From Candidatus Zixiibacteriota bacterium (lineage in GTDB: Bacteria > Zixibacteria > MSB-5A5 > SM1-73): a DNA stretch of 13,999 bases. The stretch lies in NCBI GenBank assembly GCA_022866585.1, contig JALHUP010000447.1, positions 1-13,999 on the forward strand. The letters run 5' to 3'. Under the pieces are notes generated by a model. The model saw nothing but the letters and a program-made list of their open reading frames with translations. It did no database searches and had not been told where the DNA came from. Position 1 is the stretch's first letter. Every line of letters begins with the position of its first letter. Both the position numbers and the translations under genes were made by a program. Positions 7,092 through 13,999 of the stretch are shown piece after piece.

Positions 7092-7240
7092 GAAAGGGAG
7101 GACTATCTGAAAATCCACTATGGAAGTTGCATAAAGGAAAAGCACTTACCTGTATTTACGTTACTGACGGAAGTGTAAAAATGTGGGGATCGCTGGATTT
7201 TGTCTAAATAGTTGCCATTAATATACTTTTACTGCAGGAT

Positions 7241-7254
7241 CGTCATTTATGACG
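7241..7254. promoter_or_regulatory. Palindrome CGTCA-N4-TGACG, copy 2
   Basis: CGTCA-TTTA-TGACG has the same arms and spacing as the element at 7078-7091. It overlaps the stop codon of the giant kinase/activator gene. No T-run follows on either strand, so it is unlikely to be an intrinsic terminator. It may be a second binding site or a short hairpin ending the upstream message. Confidence 0.35.
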
Positions 7255-10200
7255 ACTTGATTTTCGCTGTCTTCTTGATTTTATATCTTTTGAGTCTTCT
7301 TCTCAACGTGGGCTCGCTGATTCCCAGCTCCTCGGCCGACTTGGATTGATTCCATCCATTCTTGTCCAGAACATGCAGGATCTTTTTCTTTTCCACCCAG
7401 TTCAATACTTCTTCGAGTTTACCATATCTATCCAAGTTAACTATGGTTCTGGTTTTCAAGATCTCTTGAGGCAAAAGTTTCTCTGGAAGAGTGCCGTCTT
7501 CACTCAACAAGATTGCACTTTCGATTAGGTGTTCCAATTCCCTCACATTACCAGGCCAGCTATAGTCCTTCAGAGCATCAATTATCCTTTTGGTGAGCCT
7601 GATAGGTGGTTTGTTATTGTCTTCGGAAAACTTTCTCAGAAAGTACTCAATCAGAAAAGGAATGTCTTCTTTCCTTTCCCGGAGGGACGGAATAGTAATC
7701 ACTATTGGATTCAACCTGAAATATAAATCCTTTCGGAATGAACCCTCCTCGATCTTCTTATGCAAATCCATATTCGTGGCAGAGATTACTCTTACATCGA
7801 CCTTGATTGGTCTTTGACCACCTACTCTTTCAAATTCCTTTTCTTCTATCGCCCTTAAAACTTTCGCCTGGACAGAAAGGTTCATGTCTCCTATCTCATC
7901 CAAGAAAATGGTTCCACCATCAGCTAATTCGAACTTGCCTTTTCTGAAGCCCACGCCTGTGGCTGTTTTTTCTTCAATGCCGAATAGTTCACTCTCCAGT
8001 AAGGTTTCGGGCAAAGCGGCACAATTCACCTTAATGAATGGACCATCTTTTCTTTGGCTTCTTGCATGAATCAAGTTTGCAATTAGCTCTTTTCCTGTTC
8101 CGTTCTCACCCAGGATTAAGACGCCTGTTCTGGAGTTGGCTACTTTTTCTACCATATTGAAAACTTCTTGCATCTTAGCACTTTTTCCGATGATGTCAGG
8201 GTACTCATAAGTCCGATGCAAAACCTCCTTTAATTGAAAGATTTCCTCGTTGGCTTTGACATAAAGCTCACTTTTCTCAATAGCGGTAGCGATGAGATTG
8301 GCAAAAGCTTTAAGAAAATCCACATCCTCGGAGGAGAAAATCGCTGGGAGTCCGCGATGATCCAAATAGACAGTTCCAATCAGCTGATTTTTAGTCTTCA
8401 AAGGGACGCAGAGAATGGAGAGGATATTATACATAATCACACTCTGGCTTTTAGCGAACCTATGGTCTTTTCGAGTATCTTCAACGATCAAAGGAGAATC
8501 ATTTTTTACCACGTCTTTTAAAACTTGTCGACTGACGGCAATCGCATCCTGTGAAGTCTCCTGTTCGATTCCCTGCGCAACTTTCACCTCGAAGCTTTTG
8601 TCTTTATCTGAATAGAAGATAATGGCACCCCTTTCGGCATTCAAGAGCTGTATCGCCAGCTGGAGTGATTTTGACAATAGCTCGTCTGTATCCCAGATAT
8701 TATTCAACAAGTCAGCCAGCTGGTAAAAGGTCGCAGTCCTTTCGTTTTCTAAGGTTCTAAAGTCTCTTATCTGTTCCAATAGAGATTCCACCTCCTTTTT
8801 CTTCGGTTCGATTTTTTCTCTTTCAAAGATGTTTAATGCCTCCGTTAAGTATCCTTTTGCCTCTTTATATCTTCCGACTTCCAATTTGATCTTTCCGATC
8901 TCCAGATATGTTCGTCCCAGTTCCAATTTCGCTTGCAGCTCTTTGAAGATTTTCGCACTCTCACATGAGTGTTTGAGGGAATCACGGAAAGCTCCCATCG
9001 CCTTCATCGAAGATGCTTTGACCCTTTGGAAGTATCCTTCCAGAAATCTGTAGTCGAATTCCCGAAGAAATAGTTGAACTCGAATCAAAAGTGTTTCAGC
9101 TTGTTCCAAGGTGTCCGTTTTGATAAATAATTCTGCCAAGCAAAGCAGGACTTCAGCTTCGGCTTTTTTATTGCCCTGCTTTTGATAGAAACCTTGGGCT
9201 TGCAAAAGATTTTGTTTGGCTTGATCAAAGGTGGACTGTTGCAAAAGGATCTTCCCCACAAGAGCAAAGCAGTCAGCTATGCCTGCTTCTTCGCACAGTT
9301 CTTTTCTTATTCTCAAGCTTTTCTTCAGATACCCCAAGGCCTGATCGAACTTCTCTCGATTTGCATAAAGGTCTGCAAGGTTGTAGTAAACCAGAGCTAT
9401 ACCGCCTTTGTGTAGAACAATTTTAAATTGTGCAATTGAGCGGTTAAAGTATTCCAACGCTCGACATAATTCGCCTTTTCTGAGATAGATCAAGCCGATA
9501 TTGTTATAGGAGAAACCGAGCCCGACTAATTCCGAAATCTTTCCTTGAAATTGGGATGCTTGCAAGAAGCACTCTAAAGCTTGCTCCCAAAGATTTAGGT
9601 CGGAATAAACTAGGCCGAGGTTATTATACGATATCGGGAGGCGATACTGATCTTGAATTGTCTCCTGAATATCAAGGCACTTACGAAGGTAGTCTATAGC
9701 TTTTTTTGATTCTCCCTGGCTCCTAGCCACTAAGGCTAAACTGCCGTAGCAATCGGCGATCTTCCTGGTGTCACCGAGTTCTTCAAAAACCTTCAGGCTC
9801 TCACGATGGTACCAAATTGCCTGGGGATAGTCTCCCAAGGTCCAATTGACACTTCCCAGACCACTTAGGGCAAATCCTGCCTCTTTGGACGTGCCCTCCT
9901 TCTGCAAAATGCTCACAGCTTCTTCGAATTTGCTTCTCGCCTTCTCATAGTTAGATTTTCTAAGATGTACCCAGCCCAAATTGACCAAGGTAGCGGCGTA
10001 GTCTTTGGGCGAGTCGATTGTCTTGAGTCCCTCCAAAGACTTCTCAAAAAATTCTACCGCTTTGTCATGTTCACTCATCTTCTCGTAAATTCTTCCCATT
10101 TTTCTATATATTAATGCCCTCTGATGATCAGAAACCACCGAATGCGATATCTCAAGCGCTTCTTGGTAAAGACTAAGGCTTTTGTTCAACTCCCCCATCA

Positions 10201-12271
10201 GGTCGCATTGGTCGGCCAGACTCTCCAGTATACTCTCTTTAGATGGCAAGCAGGGGCTTGGAATTTGATCGTAAAGCTCCAAAGCATGAGTGTAATGAGC
10301 TATGGCTTGAGCGTAATCATATTTATTTCCCGCCCTCTCGGCTGCCAAAAGCGAGTAGTTTAAAGCCCGTTTAACATCCCTGGCTTGGTAAAAGTGATTT
10401 GCTAGCTCGTGTATATATGTTTCTTTTTGCAAACCTATCTCTTTCTCTAAAGTCTCCCCCGCCCGTTGATGTAGCGCTTTTCTTTTTGAAGGATCAAACT
10501 GATCATAAATAAATCTTCGTGCCAGATTACCGACAAACTGAAATTTCCGTCTATCCGGAGTTGATGATTCTTCCATTAGATTATAGGAGAGAATCTCCTC
10601 CAAACAGGTTGAGATGACCACGGGTGTGAAAGCGGTGAGCTGCCTTAGAACATCAAGTTCGACTTCTAAGCCCCAGATTGAGGCTGCACCAAGCAATTCT
10701 ATACTTTCTGGATTTAGACGAGCTAACCGCTTCACGAGATCATTTTTTACGCTCTGGGGAATCTTGCTTCTTGCGATGCAATCTGGCTGAAGTGACCATT
10801 TGTCATTTTCTTCTTGGATAGCTCGCTCCTCTGCCAACGATTCCATAAGTTGACTAATCAAAAAGGGATTACCCTGGGTCTCCTGATAGATCGCTGCAGG
10901 GATCTTTTCTGTCCCCCTTTTCCAGCTGAACATTGAGCAGAGCAGTTTTTCTACTTCGATCTCGCTTAATCTGTTTAGCCTAATGGAAATGAGTCTATCT
11001 CCGCAGATCGCTCGAATTCCTTCCTCTAGTTCTAATACCTTCTTATGCCCCTCCGGAGACACCAAGTCACTTGCGAGAGTGAAACGAATCAAAGTTTTAT
11101 TGCCTGGTGCGTTGTCAGTAAAATCTAAAAAAGATTTGAAAAAGATGTCATCAGCCAATTCCGAATGGTCGAAGATCAAAACTACAGGATGAGAGGCAAC
11201 CTGGAGGAATTGGCGAACCCTAACCTGCACAACCTCAAAATTCTGAATCTCTTTTAAAGAGAATCTAGCTGACGAAAAGCCTTCTAGCTGTGCCCAAGTG
11301 GCGAATTCCTCTAAGAGCCTTGTCTTCCCAATACCTGATTCACCTGTAACCAAGACAAATCTGTTCTTTTTCTCTGCCACCTGGGTCAAGCTTTCTCTCA
11401 ACACATCAAGTTCTTTTTCTCGCCCCACAAAATCTGTTGAATGGATCAGACTTTTTGCTAAAAGGAGATCCGATTTGTCAAGCACGATTCCTGAGACTTT
11501 TTGGACCTCCCCCAACACCTCTTTAGCTGAAAGAAATCGATCGATTGGGTCCTTTTCCAAAAGTTTGAGGATTAGATTTCTTAATTCTAGTGGAACTGGC
11601 GGTTCTTCCGGGATGACCACTTCTTTCTCTAAGTGGCTCTTTGCTAAATCCATTGGGTCTTCTTCATCAAAAAGAGGTTTTCCGAATAGGCTCTCATAGA
11701 TGAGGACTCCCAACGAGTATAAGTCCGTCTGCGGGGTAGGCTTTTCTCCTCGGATTATTTCAGGGGCAAGATAGGGAAGAGTCCCTTTCCACCAAGACGA
11801 TTCTTCTGGTTTTTCGTGCTGGGCAAAACCAAAATCGGTAAACTTGACTGTAAGCTCACCGTCTAGCGAAGTGGCAATCAAAATGTTGGAGGGTTTGATG
11901 TCGCTGTGGATTATTTTCTTTGAGTGAAGAAAATCTAAAGTCGATAGAATCTGGAGGAGAAACACATAGAGTTTGGAGTAATCTGGCGGTTGAAGAAATT
12001 CCTCCCATTTATTCACCTCGACATACTCCATGACAAAATATGGTTCATGTCTATCATTCAAGCCAAAATCAAATACTTTGACAATATTAGGATGACGCAG
12101 TTTCTTTAGAAGGATGAACTCGGCCTTGAACCCTTCAATGAATTCAGGTTCATGAGACAAAAGAGTTTTTAACGCAACAACTTCATGACGCAGTAAATCG
12201 ATCGCCTTGAAGACCTTTCCGATACCACCTGAGCCAATCTCATCTATGATCTGATATCGTTTTCCAATCAT
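7247..12271 (-). CDS. Giant Ser/Thr kinase - AAA ATPase - TPR - GAF - sigma-54-activator - Fis HTH signalling protein
   Basis: A 1674-residue cytoplasmic multidomain regulator. (1) Kinase, about 5-260: Gly loop GSGGIG (13-18), K36, HSDIKPSN (122-129, HSD in place of HRD), DFG 146-148, APE 169-171. (2) AAA/STAND-type ATPase, about 280-600: FVGRE (281-285), Walker A GESGIGKT (310-317), Walker B-like LIFD (to D368). (3) TPR helices, about 625-1165, at least ten units. (4) GAF, about 1187-1335. (5) Sigma-54-interacting AAA, about 1355-1600: Walker A GENGTGKE (1388-1395), Walker B IFLDEIG (D1458, E1459), WPGNVREL with R1577. (6) Fis-type HTH, about 1625-1668. The GAFTGA loop reads KTATGV (1435-1440), so the Phe that contacts sigma-54 is Ala. 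The ATG stands right before the kinase fold, but no clear Shine-Dalgarno precedes it. It should sense a ligand through TPR/GAF and control transcription; the adjacent peptide operon is the obvious target (inference). Confidence 0.92.
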   Translation of the reverse strand: MIGKRYQIIDEIGSGGIGKVFKAIDLLRHEVVALKTLLSHEPEFIEGFKAEFILLKKLRHPNIVKVFDFGLNDRHEPYFVMEYVEVNKWEEFLQPPDYSKLYVFLLQILSTLDFLHSKKIIHSDIKPSNILIATSLDGELTVKFTDFGFAQHEKPEESSWWKGTLPYLAPEIIRGEKPTPQTDLYSLGVLIYESLFGKPLFDEEDPMDLAKSHLEKEVVIPEEPPVPLELRNLILKLLEKDPIDRFLSAKEVLGEVQKVSGIVLDKSDLLLAKSLIHSTDFVGREKELDVLRESLTQVAEKKNRFVLVTGESGIGKTRLLEEFATWAQLEGFSSARFSLKEIQNFEVVQVRVRQFLQVASHPVVLIFDHSELADDIFFKSFLDFTDNAPGNKTLIRFTLASDLVSPEGHKKVLELEEGIRAICGDRLISIRLNRLSEIEVEKLLCSMFSWKRGTEKIPAAIYQETQGNPFLISQLMESLAEERAIQEENDKWSLQPDCIARSKIPQSVKNDLVKRLARLNPESIELLGAASIWGLEVELDVLRQLTAFTPVVISTCLEEILSYNLMEESSTPDRRKFQFVGNLARRFIYDQFDPSKRKALHQRAGETLEKEIGLQKETYIHELANHFYQARDVKRALNYSLLAAERAGNKYDYAQAIAHYTHALELYDQIPSPCLPSKESILESLADQCDLMGELNKSLSLYQEALEISHSVVSDHQRALIYRKMGRIYEKMSEHDKAVEFFEKSLEGLKTIDSPKDYAATLVNLGWVHLRKSNYEKARSKFEEAVSILQKEGTSKEAGFALSGLGSVNWTLGDYPQAIWYHRESLKVFEELGDTRKIADCYGSLALVARSQGESKKAIDYLRKCLDIQETIQDQYRLPISYNNLGLVYSDLNLWEQALECFLQASQFQGKISELVGLGFSYNNIGLIYLRKGELCRALEYFNRSIAQFKIVLHKGGIALVYYNLADLYANREKFDQALGYLKKSLRIRKELCEEAGIADCFALVGKILLQQSTFDQAKQNLLQAQGFYQKQGNKKAEAEVLLCLAELFIKTDTLEQAETLLIRVQLFLREFDYRFLEGYFQRVKASSMKAMGAFRDSLKHSCESAKIFKELQAKLELGRTYLEIGKIKLEVGRYKEAKGYLTEALNIFEREKIEPKKKEVESLLEQIRDFRTLENERTATFYQLADLLNNIWDTDELLSKSLQLAIQLLNAERGAIIFYSDKDKSFEVKVAQGIEQETSQDAIAVSRQVLKDVVKNDSPLIVEDTRKDHRFAKSQSVIMYNILSILCVPLKTKNQLIGTVYLDHRGLPAIFSSEDVDFLKAFANLIATAIEKSELYVKANEEIFQLKEVLHRTYEYPDIIGKSAKMQEVFNMVEKVANSRTGVLILGENGTGKELIANLIHARSQRKDGPFIKVNCAALPETLLESELFGIEEKTATGVGFRKGKFELADGGTIFLDEIGDMNLSVQAKVLRAIEEKEFERVGGQRPIKVDVRVISATNMDLHKKIEEGSFRKDLYFRLNPIVITIPSLRERKEDIPFLIEYFLRKFSEDNNKPPIRLTKRIIDALKDYSWPGNVRELEHLIESAILLSEDGTLPEKLLPQEILKTRTIVNLDRYGKLEEVLNWVEKKKILHVLDKNGWNQSKSAEELGISEPTLRRRLKRYKIKKTAKIKSS

Positions 12272-12327
12272 AAAGTATTAATCAGAATAGGGTATTGCGT
12301 TTGGGCATTAGACTCAACATCGTAGCT

Positions 12328-12357
12328 ATAATATAAAGCAGAAAATGGGAATTTCAA
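12328..12357 (-). promoter_or_regulatory. Candidate sigma-70-type promoter of the giant kinase gene
   Basis: On the minus strand, TTGAAA (12357-12352), an 18-bp spacer and TATTAT (12333-12328) each match consensus at 5 of 6 positions. The start would be near 12321, giving a leader of about 50 nt. Confidence 0.45.
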
Positions 12358-12379
12358 TAGATTTCTTGGTTTGAGGGAA

Positions 12380-12397
12380 GTGGGGTCTTCATCCCAC
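12380..12397. repeat. Stem-loop in the divergent region
   Basis: GTGGGGT and ATCCCAC flank a CTTC loop and form a 7-bp stem with one G-T wobble. No T-run follows on either strand. It lies just upstream of the candidate kinase promoter and could be a binding dyad rather than an RNA structure. Confidence 0.3.
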
Positions 12398-12415
12398 CAA
12401 TGAAAAATCAGGCGA

Positions 12416-12439
12416 CATGATAGCTTTCGTTATATCATG
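12416..12439. repeat. Perfect 7-bp dyad CATGATA-N10-TATCATG
   Basis: Exact inverted arms with a 10-bp spacer lie between the divergent promoters, about 95-120 bp upstream of the candidate kinase transcription start. A 13-bp palindrome, ACTTTC-G-GAAAGT, follows at 12461-12473. Both are candidate operators for one of the two flanking genes. Confidence 0.35.
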
Positions 12440-12523
12440 GTTTCGCTCTTTTTTTTCGAGACTTTCGGAAAGTTATGGCTCAAGAAATGGAATTTTCCCT
12501 CTTGTAAGTAGTTGCAAGACAAC

Positions 12524-12557
12524 AAAATGTAATTTTTTTGGGAAAAATGTAATTTTT
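12524..12557. promoter_or_regulatory. Two tandem palindromic operators before the XRE gene
   Basis: The 16-bp sequence AAAATGTAATTTTTTT occurs twice (12524-12539 and 12544-12559), 20 bp apart, about two helical turns. Each contains a palindrome: AAAAT-GTA-ATTTT (12524-12536) and AAAAAT-GTA-ATTTTT (12543-12557). The second copy ends next to the -35 box of the XRE promoter. This layout is typical of an autoregulatory XRE repressor site. Confidence 0.55.
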
Positions 12558-12560
12558 TTC

Positions 12561-12588
12561 TTGACAAGCAGAATGAAATGCGTATGCT
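12561..12588 (+). promoter_or_regulatory. Promoter of the XRE-ImmA/IrrE operon
   Basis: A perfect TTGACA (12561-12566), a 16-bp spacer and TATGCT (12583-12588, 4/6 match). Transcription would begin near 12595, just before the AAGGAGGTGA ribosome-binding sequence at 12608-12617. The two tandem operators adjoin it. Confidence 0.6.
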
Positions 12589-12624
12589 AAATAGCGAACA
12601 GGAACTGAAGGAGGTGAAATAAAG

Positions 12625-13026
12625 GTGGGAGAAAGGAGCTTTGGGGAAAAGATAGCGCAACTGCGCAACAAGAAAGGTTGGACTATCAGAGAGTTTGCGA
12701 AAAGAATAATGAAGGAAGATGGAGAGCCTATGTCGCCATCGTACCTTTGCGACATAGAACAAGGAAGAAGGAAGCCACCAGCCTTGGAGGTAATTCGCAG
12801 AATGGCAGAACTGTTGGATGCAGATTTTGATGATCTAATGGTTTCGGCACACAGGACTCCGCCGGACATAAAACAACTCGTACAAGAGAATAAGATGCTA
12901 AGGCGGGTTCTAAAAAGAGCGAAGGACACCGGCTTTAAAGACTGGAAGGAGGTGGAAAAGCTAATAGAAAACTGGACCGGGCGTTTGGCGCAGTCTCAGC
13001 AAAGAGGAACGGATAGAACTGATTAG
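12625..13026 (+). CDS. XRE-family helix-turn-helix regulator
   Basis: A 133-residue cytoplasmic DNA-binding protein. Residues about 5-72 form a Cro/C1-type HTH: FGEKIAQLRNKKGWTIREFA, then SPSYLCDIEQGRRKPP as turn and recognition helix, then LEVIRRMAELLDAD. The C-terminal part (about 80-120) is charged and helical and could dimerise. The start is GTG with a strong AAGGAGGTGA about 7 nt upstream. The gene is 16 nt before an ImmA/IrrE-type peptidase gene, the common regulator-protease pairing in which the peptidase cleaves the XRE repressor (known for ImmR/ImmA of ICEBs1). Tandem palindromes at its promoter suggest autorepression. No integrase or other mobile-element gene is visible in this window, so a phage or ICE origin is not shown. 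Confidence 0.88.
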   Translation: MGERSFGEKIAQLRNKKGWTIREFAKRIMKEDGEPMSPSYLCDIEQGRRKPPALEVIRRMAELLDADFDDLMVSAHRTPPDIKQLVQENKMLRRVLKRAKDTGFKDWKEVEKLIENWTGRLAQSQQRGTDRTD

Positions 13027-13042
13027 ATAGGAGGATGAAGAA

Positions 13043-13837
13043 GTGAAGATTATTAAAGACAAAACGGGCACTTTCTCCCGTGGCCTCTGGTTCGAGGACG
13101 GAGAGATTGAAGCATTAGCTGAAAAACATCGAAAAAATTTTATTAGTCCAATTGAACAGACTGAAAGCCCGGTCATGGATGTGGACAAGTTCGTGGAAAT
13201 TTATCTCCGGGATGCTTTGAAAAAAGAAGTTGTGTTAGACCCCTATGCTGATTTGCAGAGGATTGAAGGTCCGAATGTCTTGGGAGCAACCTACTTCTTC
13301 GATGATCGTCTTGAAGTGAAAATCGAAAAGAGCCTAACGGAAGAGGCGGAGAGAACCGACCAGTGGGGAAGGTATAATGCTACTTTAATGCATGAGGGCG
13401 GGCACTGTATACTTCATCCAGTAGTATTTCAGCGTGATCTTAATCAGCAGGTTCTATTTCACCCAACGGATCACAACAAAATCAAGTGTCTACGAAGAAC
13501 CATAGAGGCACCTTACACAGTATCTTATAATAACGAATGGTGGGAATGGCAAGCGAATCAGTTCATGGCGAATCTGCTGATGCCAAAGGAGTTATTCTTA
13601 GCACATTTTGAGATGGAAAGAAACGCTTACGGTATCCGAGACAACGGAGAGCTCGTCAAGGACGAATATTTGTTTAATGCAGTGGTGGGATACTTAGCAA
13701 ATACGTTTCATGTCTCTAAGCAAGCAGTCAAAATACGGCTTTATGAGCTAAAGCAGATTCCAAACCTGCAACAGGAAGAGTTTTTCCAAAACAGTGGTTT
13801 TGTGAGTATCGGAGATGTGCTTATGGGTCGAGCATGA
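13043..13837 (+). CDS. ImmA/IrrE-family zinc metallopeptidase
   Basis: A 264-residue protein with the zinc-binding HEGGH motif (H117, E118, H121; context NATLMHEGGHCILH) and the downstream motif WEWQANQFMANLLMP (167-181), whose Glu168 is the likely third zinc ligand. The spacing and the LLMP ending are typical of ImmA/IrrE proteins, which cleave or inactivate a partner XRE regulator. The N-terminal about 50 residues precede the usual domain. The C-terminal part (from about 215, FHVSKQAVKIRLYEL) is the usual short helical segment in which the peptidase family ends. Start GTG, with AGGAGG 8 nt upstream (13029-13034). It follows the XRE gene closely and is surely co-transcribed. The signal that triggers cleavage and the genes controlled are not visible. 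Confidence 0.9.
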   Translation: MKIIKDKTGTFSRGLWFEDGEIEALAEKHRKNFISPIEQTESPVMDVDKFVEIYLRDALKKEVVLDPYADLQRIEGPNVLGATYFFDDRLEVKIEKSLTEEAERTDQWGRYNATLMHEGGHCILHPVVFQRDLNQQVLFHPTDHNKIKCLRRTIEAPYTVSYNNEWWEWQANQFMANLLMPKELFLAHFEMERNAYGIRDNGELVKDEYLFNAVVGYLANTFHVSKQAVKIRLYELKQIPNLQQEEFFQNSGFVSIGDVLMGRA

Positions 13838-13908
13838 ATCGGTTGTTTTTTTGCCGAGAGTGTTCGCAGAATAGCGTATAACTCAGCCTGAATAACAAAA
13901 GTCGATAT

Positions 13909-13999
13909 ATGGGGGTTTCTAAATTGAAATGGTTGTTTGATCTAATCACCGGACTTATCAAAGGCAAGTTCACCGGGAATCTAAAAATCAACTTCTTTA
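13909..13999 (+). CDS. Short hypothetical protein, partial at window end
   Basis: An open frame runs to the window edge, reading MGVSKLKWLFDLITGLIKGK and then FTGNLKINFF. The amphipathic helix followed by a K-F-x-G-x-L-x-I-x-F strand is coding-like and recalls short (about 50-65 residue) proteins of unknown function. An alternative TTG start at 13924 has a GGGGG sequence upstream. It lies 71 bp after the peptidase gene on the same strand and may be the third gene of that operon. The C-terminus is missing, so identity is open. Confidence 0.45.
   Translation, partial: MGVSKLKWLFDLITGLIKGKFTGNLKINFF

Noticed and set aside
7004..7207. Plus-strand open frame of 67 codons in the gap before the giant gene
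   Set aside because: TTG start without a well-placed ribosome-binding site, no recognisable family, and it overlaps the dyads and the region upstream of the minus-strand promoter. A shorter form from a TTG at 7037 has a GGGGGG upstream, so a small real gene cannot be fully excluded.
11298..11699. 133-codon plus-strand open frame inside the giant gene
   Set aside because: It is the antisense shadow of a clearly conserved kinase/ATPase coding region and has Ser-rich antisense-type composition.
12430..12929. Two minus-strand open frames over the start of the XRE gene
   Set aside because: They oppose a well-supported promoter, ribosome-binding site and HTH gene and show no domain of their own.
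13841..13860. TCGG...CCGA with a T-run after the peptidase gene as terminator
   Set aside because: The stem is only 4 bp and the T-run lies in the loop rather than after the stem.
1..13999. CRISPR array, tRNA or rRNA genes
   Set aside because: No regularly spaced direct repeats, cloverleaf-like segments or rRNA-like stretches were seen on either strand.

Overview
The window looks like chromosomal DNA of a Gram-negative bacterium, since it encodes an outer-membrane barrel protein and several exported or membrane proteins. The mixture of a Wzi-like barrel, a WbaP-type phosphosugar transferase, and a giant Ser/Thr kinase fused to TPR, GAF and sigma-54-activator domains recalls uncultivated FCB-type phyla such as Zixibacteria. 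That placement rests on memory of gene content and is weak.

Layout. (1) 152-3227, plus strand: a Wzi-type outer-membrane capsule assembly protein, then an undecaprenyl-phosphate sugar phosphotransferase. Together they look like the start of a surface polysaccharide locus, with a strong stem-loop between the two genes. (2) 3228-4700: about 1.5 kb without an intact gene. It holds a frameshifted minus-strand gene relic (about 3475-4095) and otherwise nothing I can name. (3) 4701-5312, plus strand: an orphan beta-rich protein with an internal duplication. Its end overlaps that of the next, convergent gene by 14 bp. (4) 12271 down to 5299, minus strand: a regulatory cluster. A 1674-residue kinase/AAA/TPR/GAF/sigma-54-activator/Fis-HTH protein is followed by a roughly 360-bp non-coding gap. 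The gap contains a well-spaced -24/-12 (sigma-54 type) promoter and several dyads. After it come a 68-residue exported Gly/Pro-rich peptide, a small AAA protein derived from a sigma-54 activator but lacking Walker B, the GAFTGA loop and the sensor arginines, and a WYL-domain repressor-like protein. The last three genes are tightly packed (11-nt gap, then a 14-nt overlap). (5) 12272-12624: a divergent control region with promoters in both directions and two tandem palindromic operators. (6) 12625-13999, plus strand: an XRE-type regulator, an ImmA/IrrE-type zinc peptidase, and the beginning of a short protein that runs off the window.

How it may work together (inference): the giant kinase/activator has TPRs that could bind a peptide, and it could act at the -24/-12 promoter of the exported-peptide operon. 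The pseudo-ATPase and the WYL protein would then modulate the response. This would be a peptide-linked signalling module. The main objection is that the GAFTGA loop of the giant protein reads KTATGV, so its contact with sigma-54 is uncertain.
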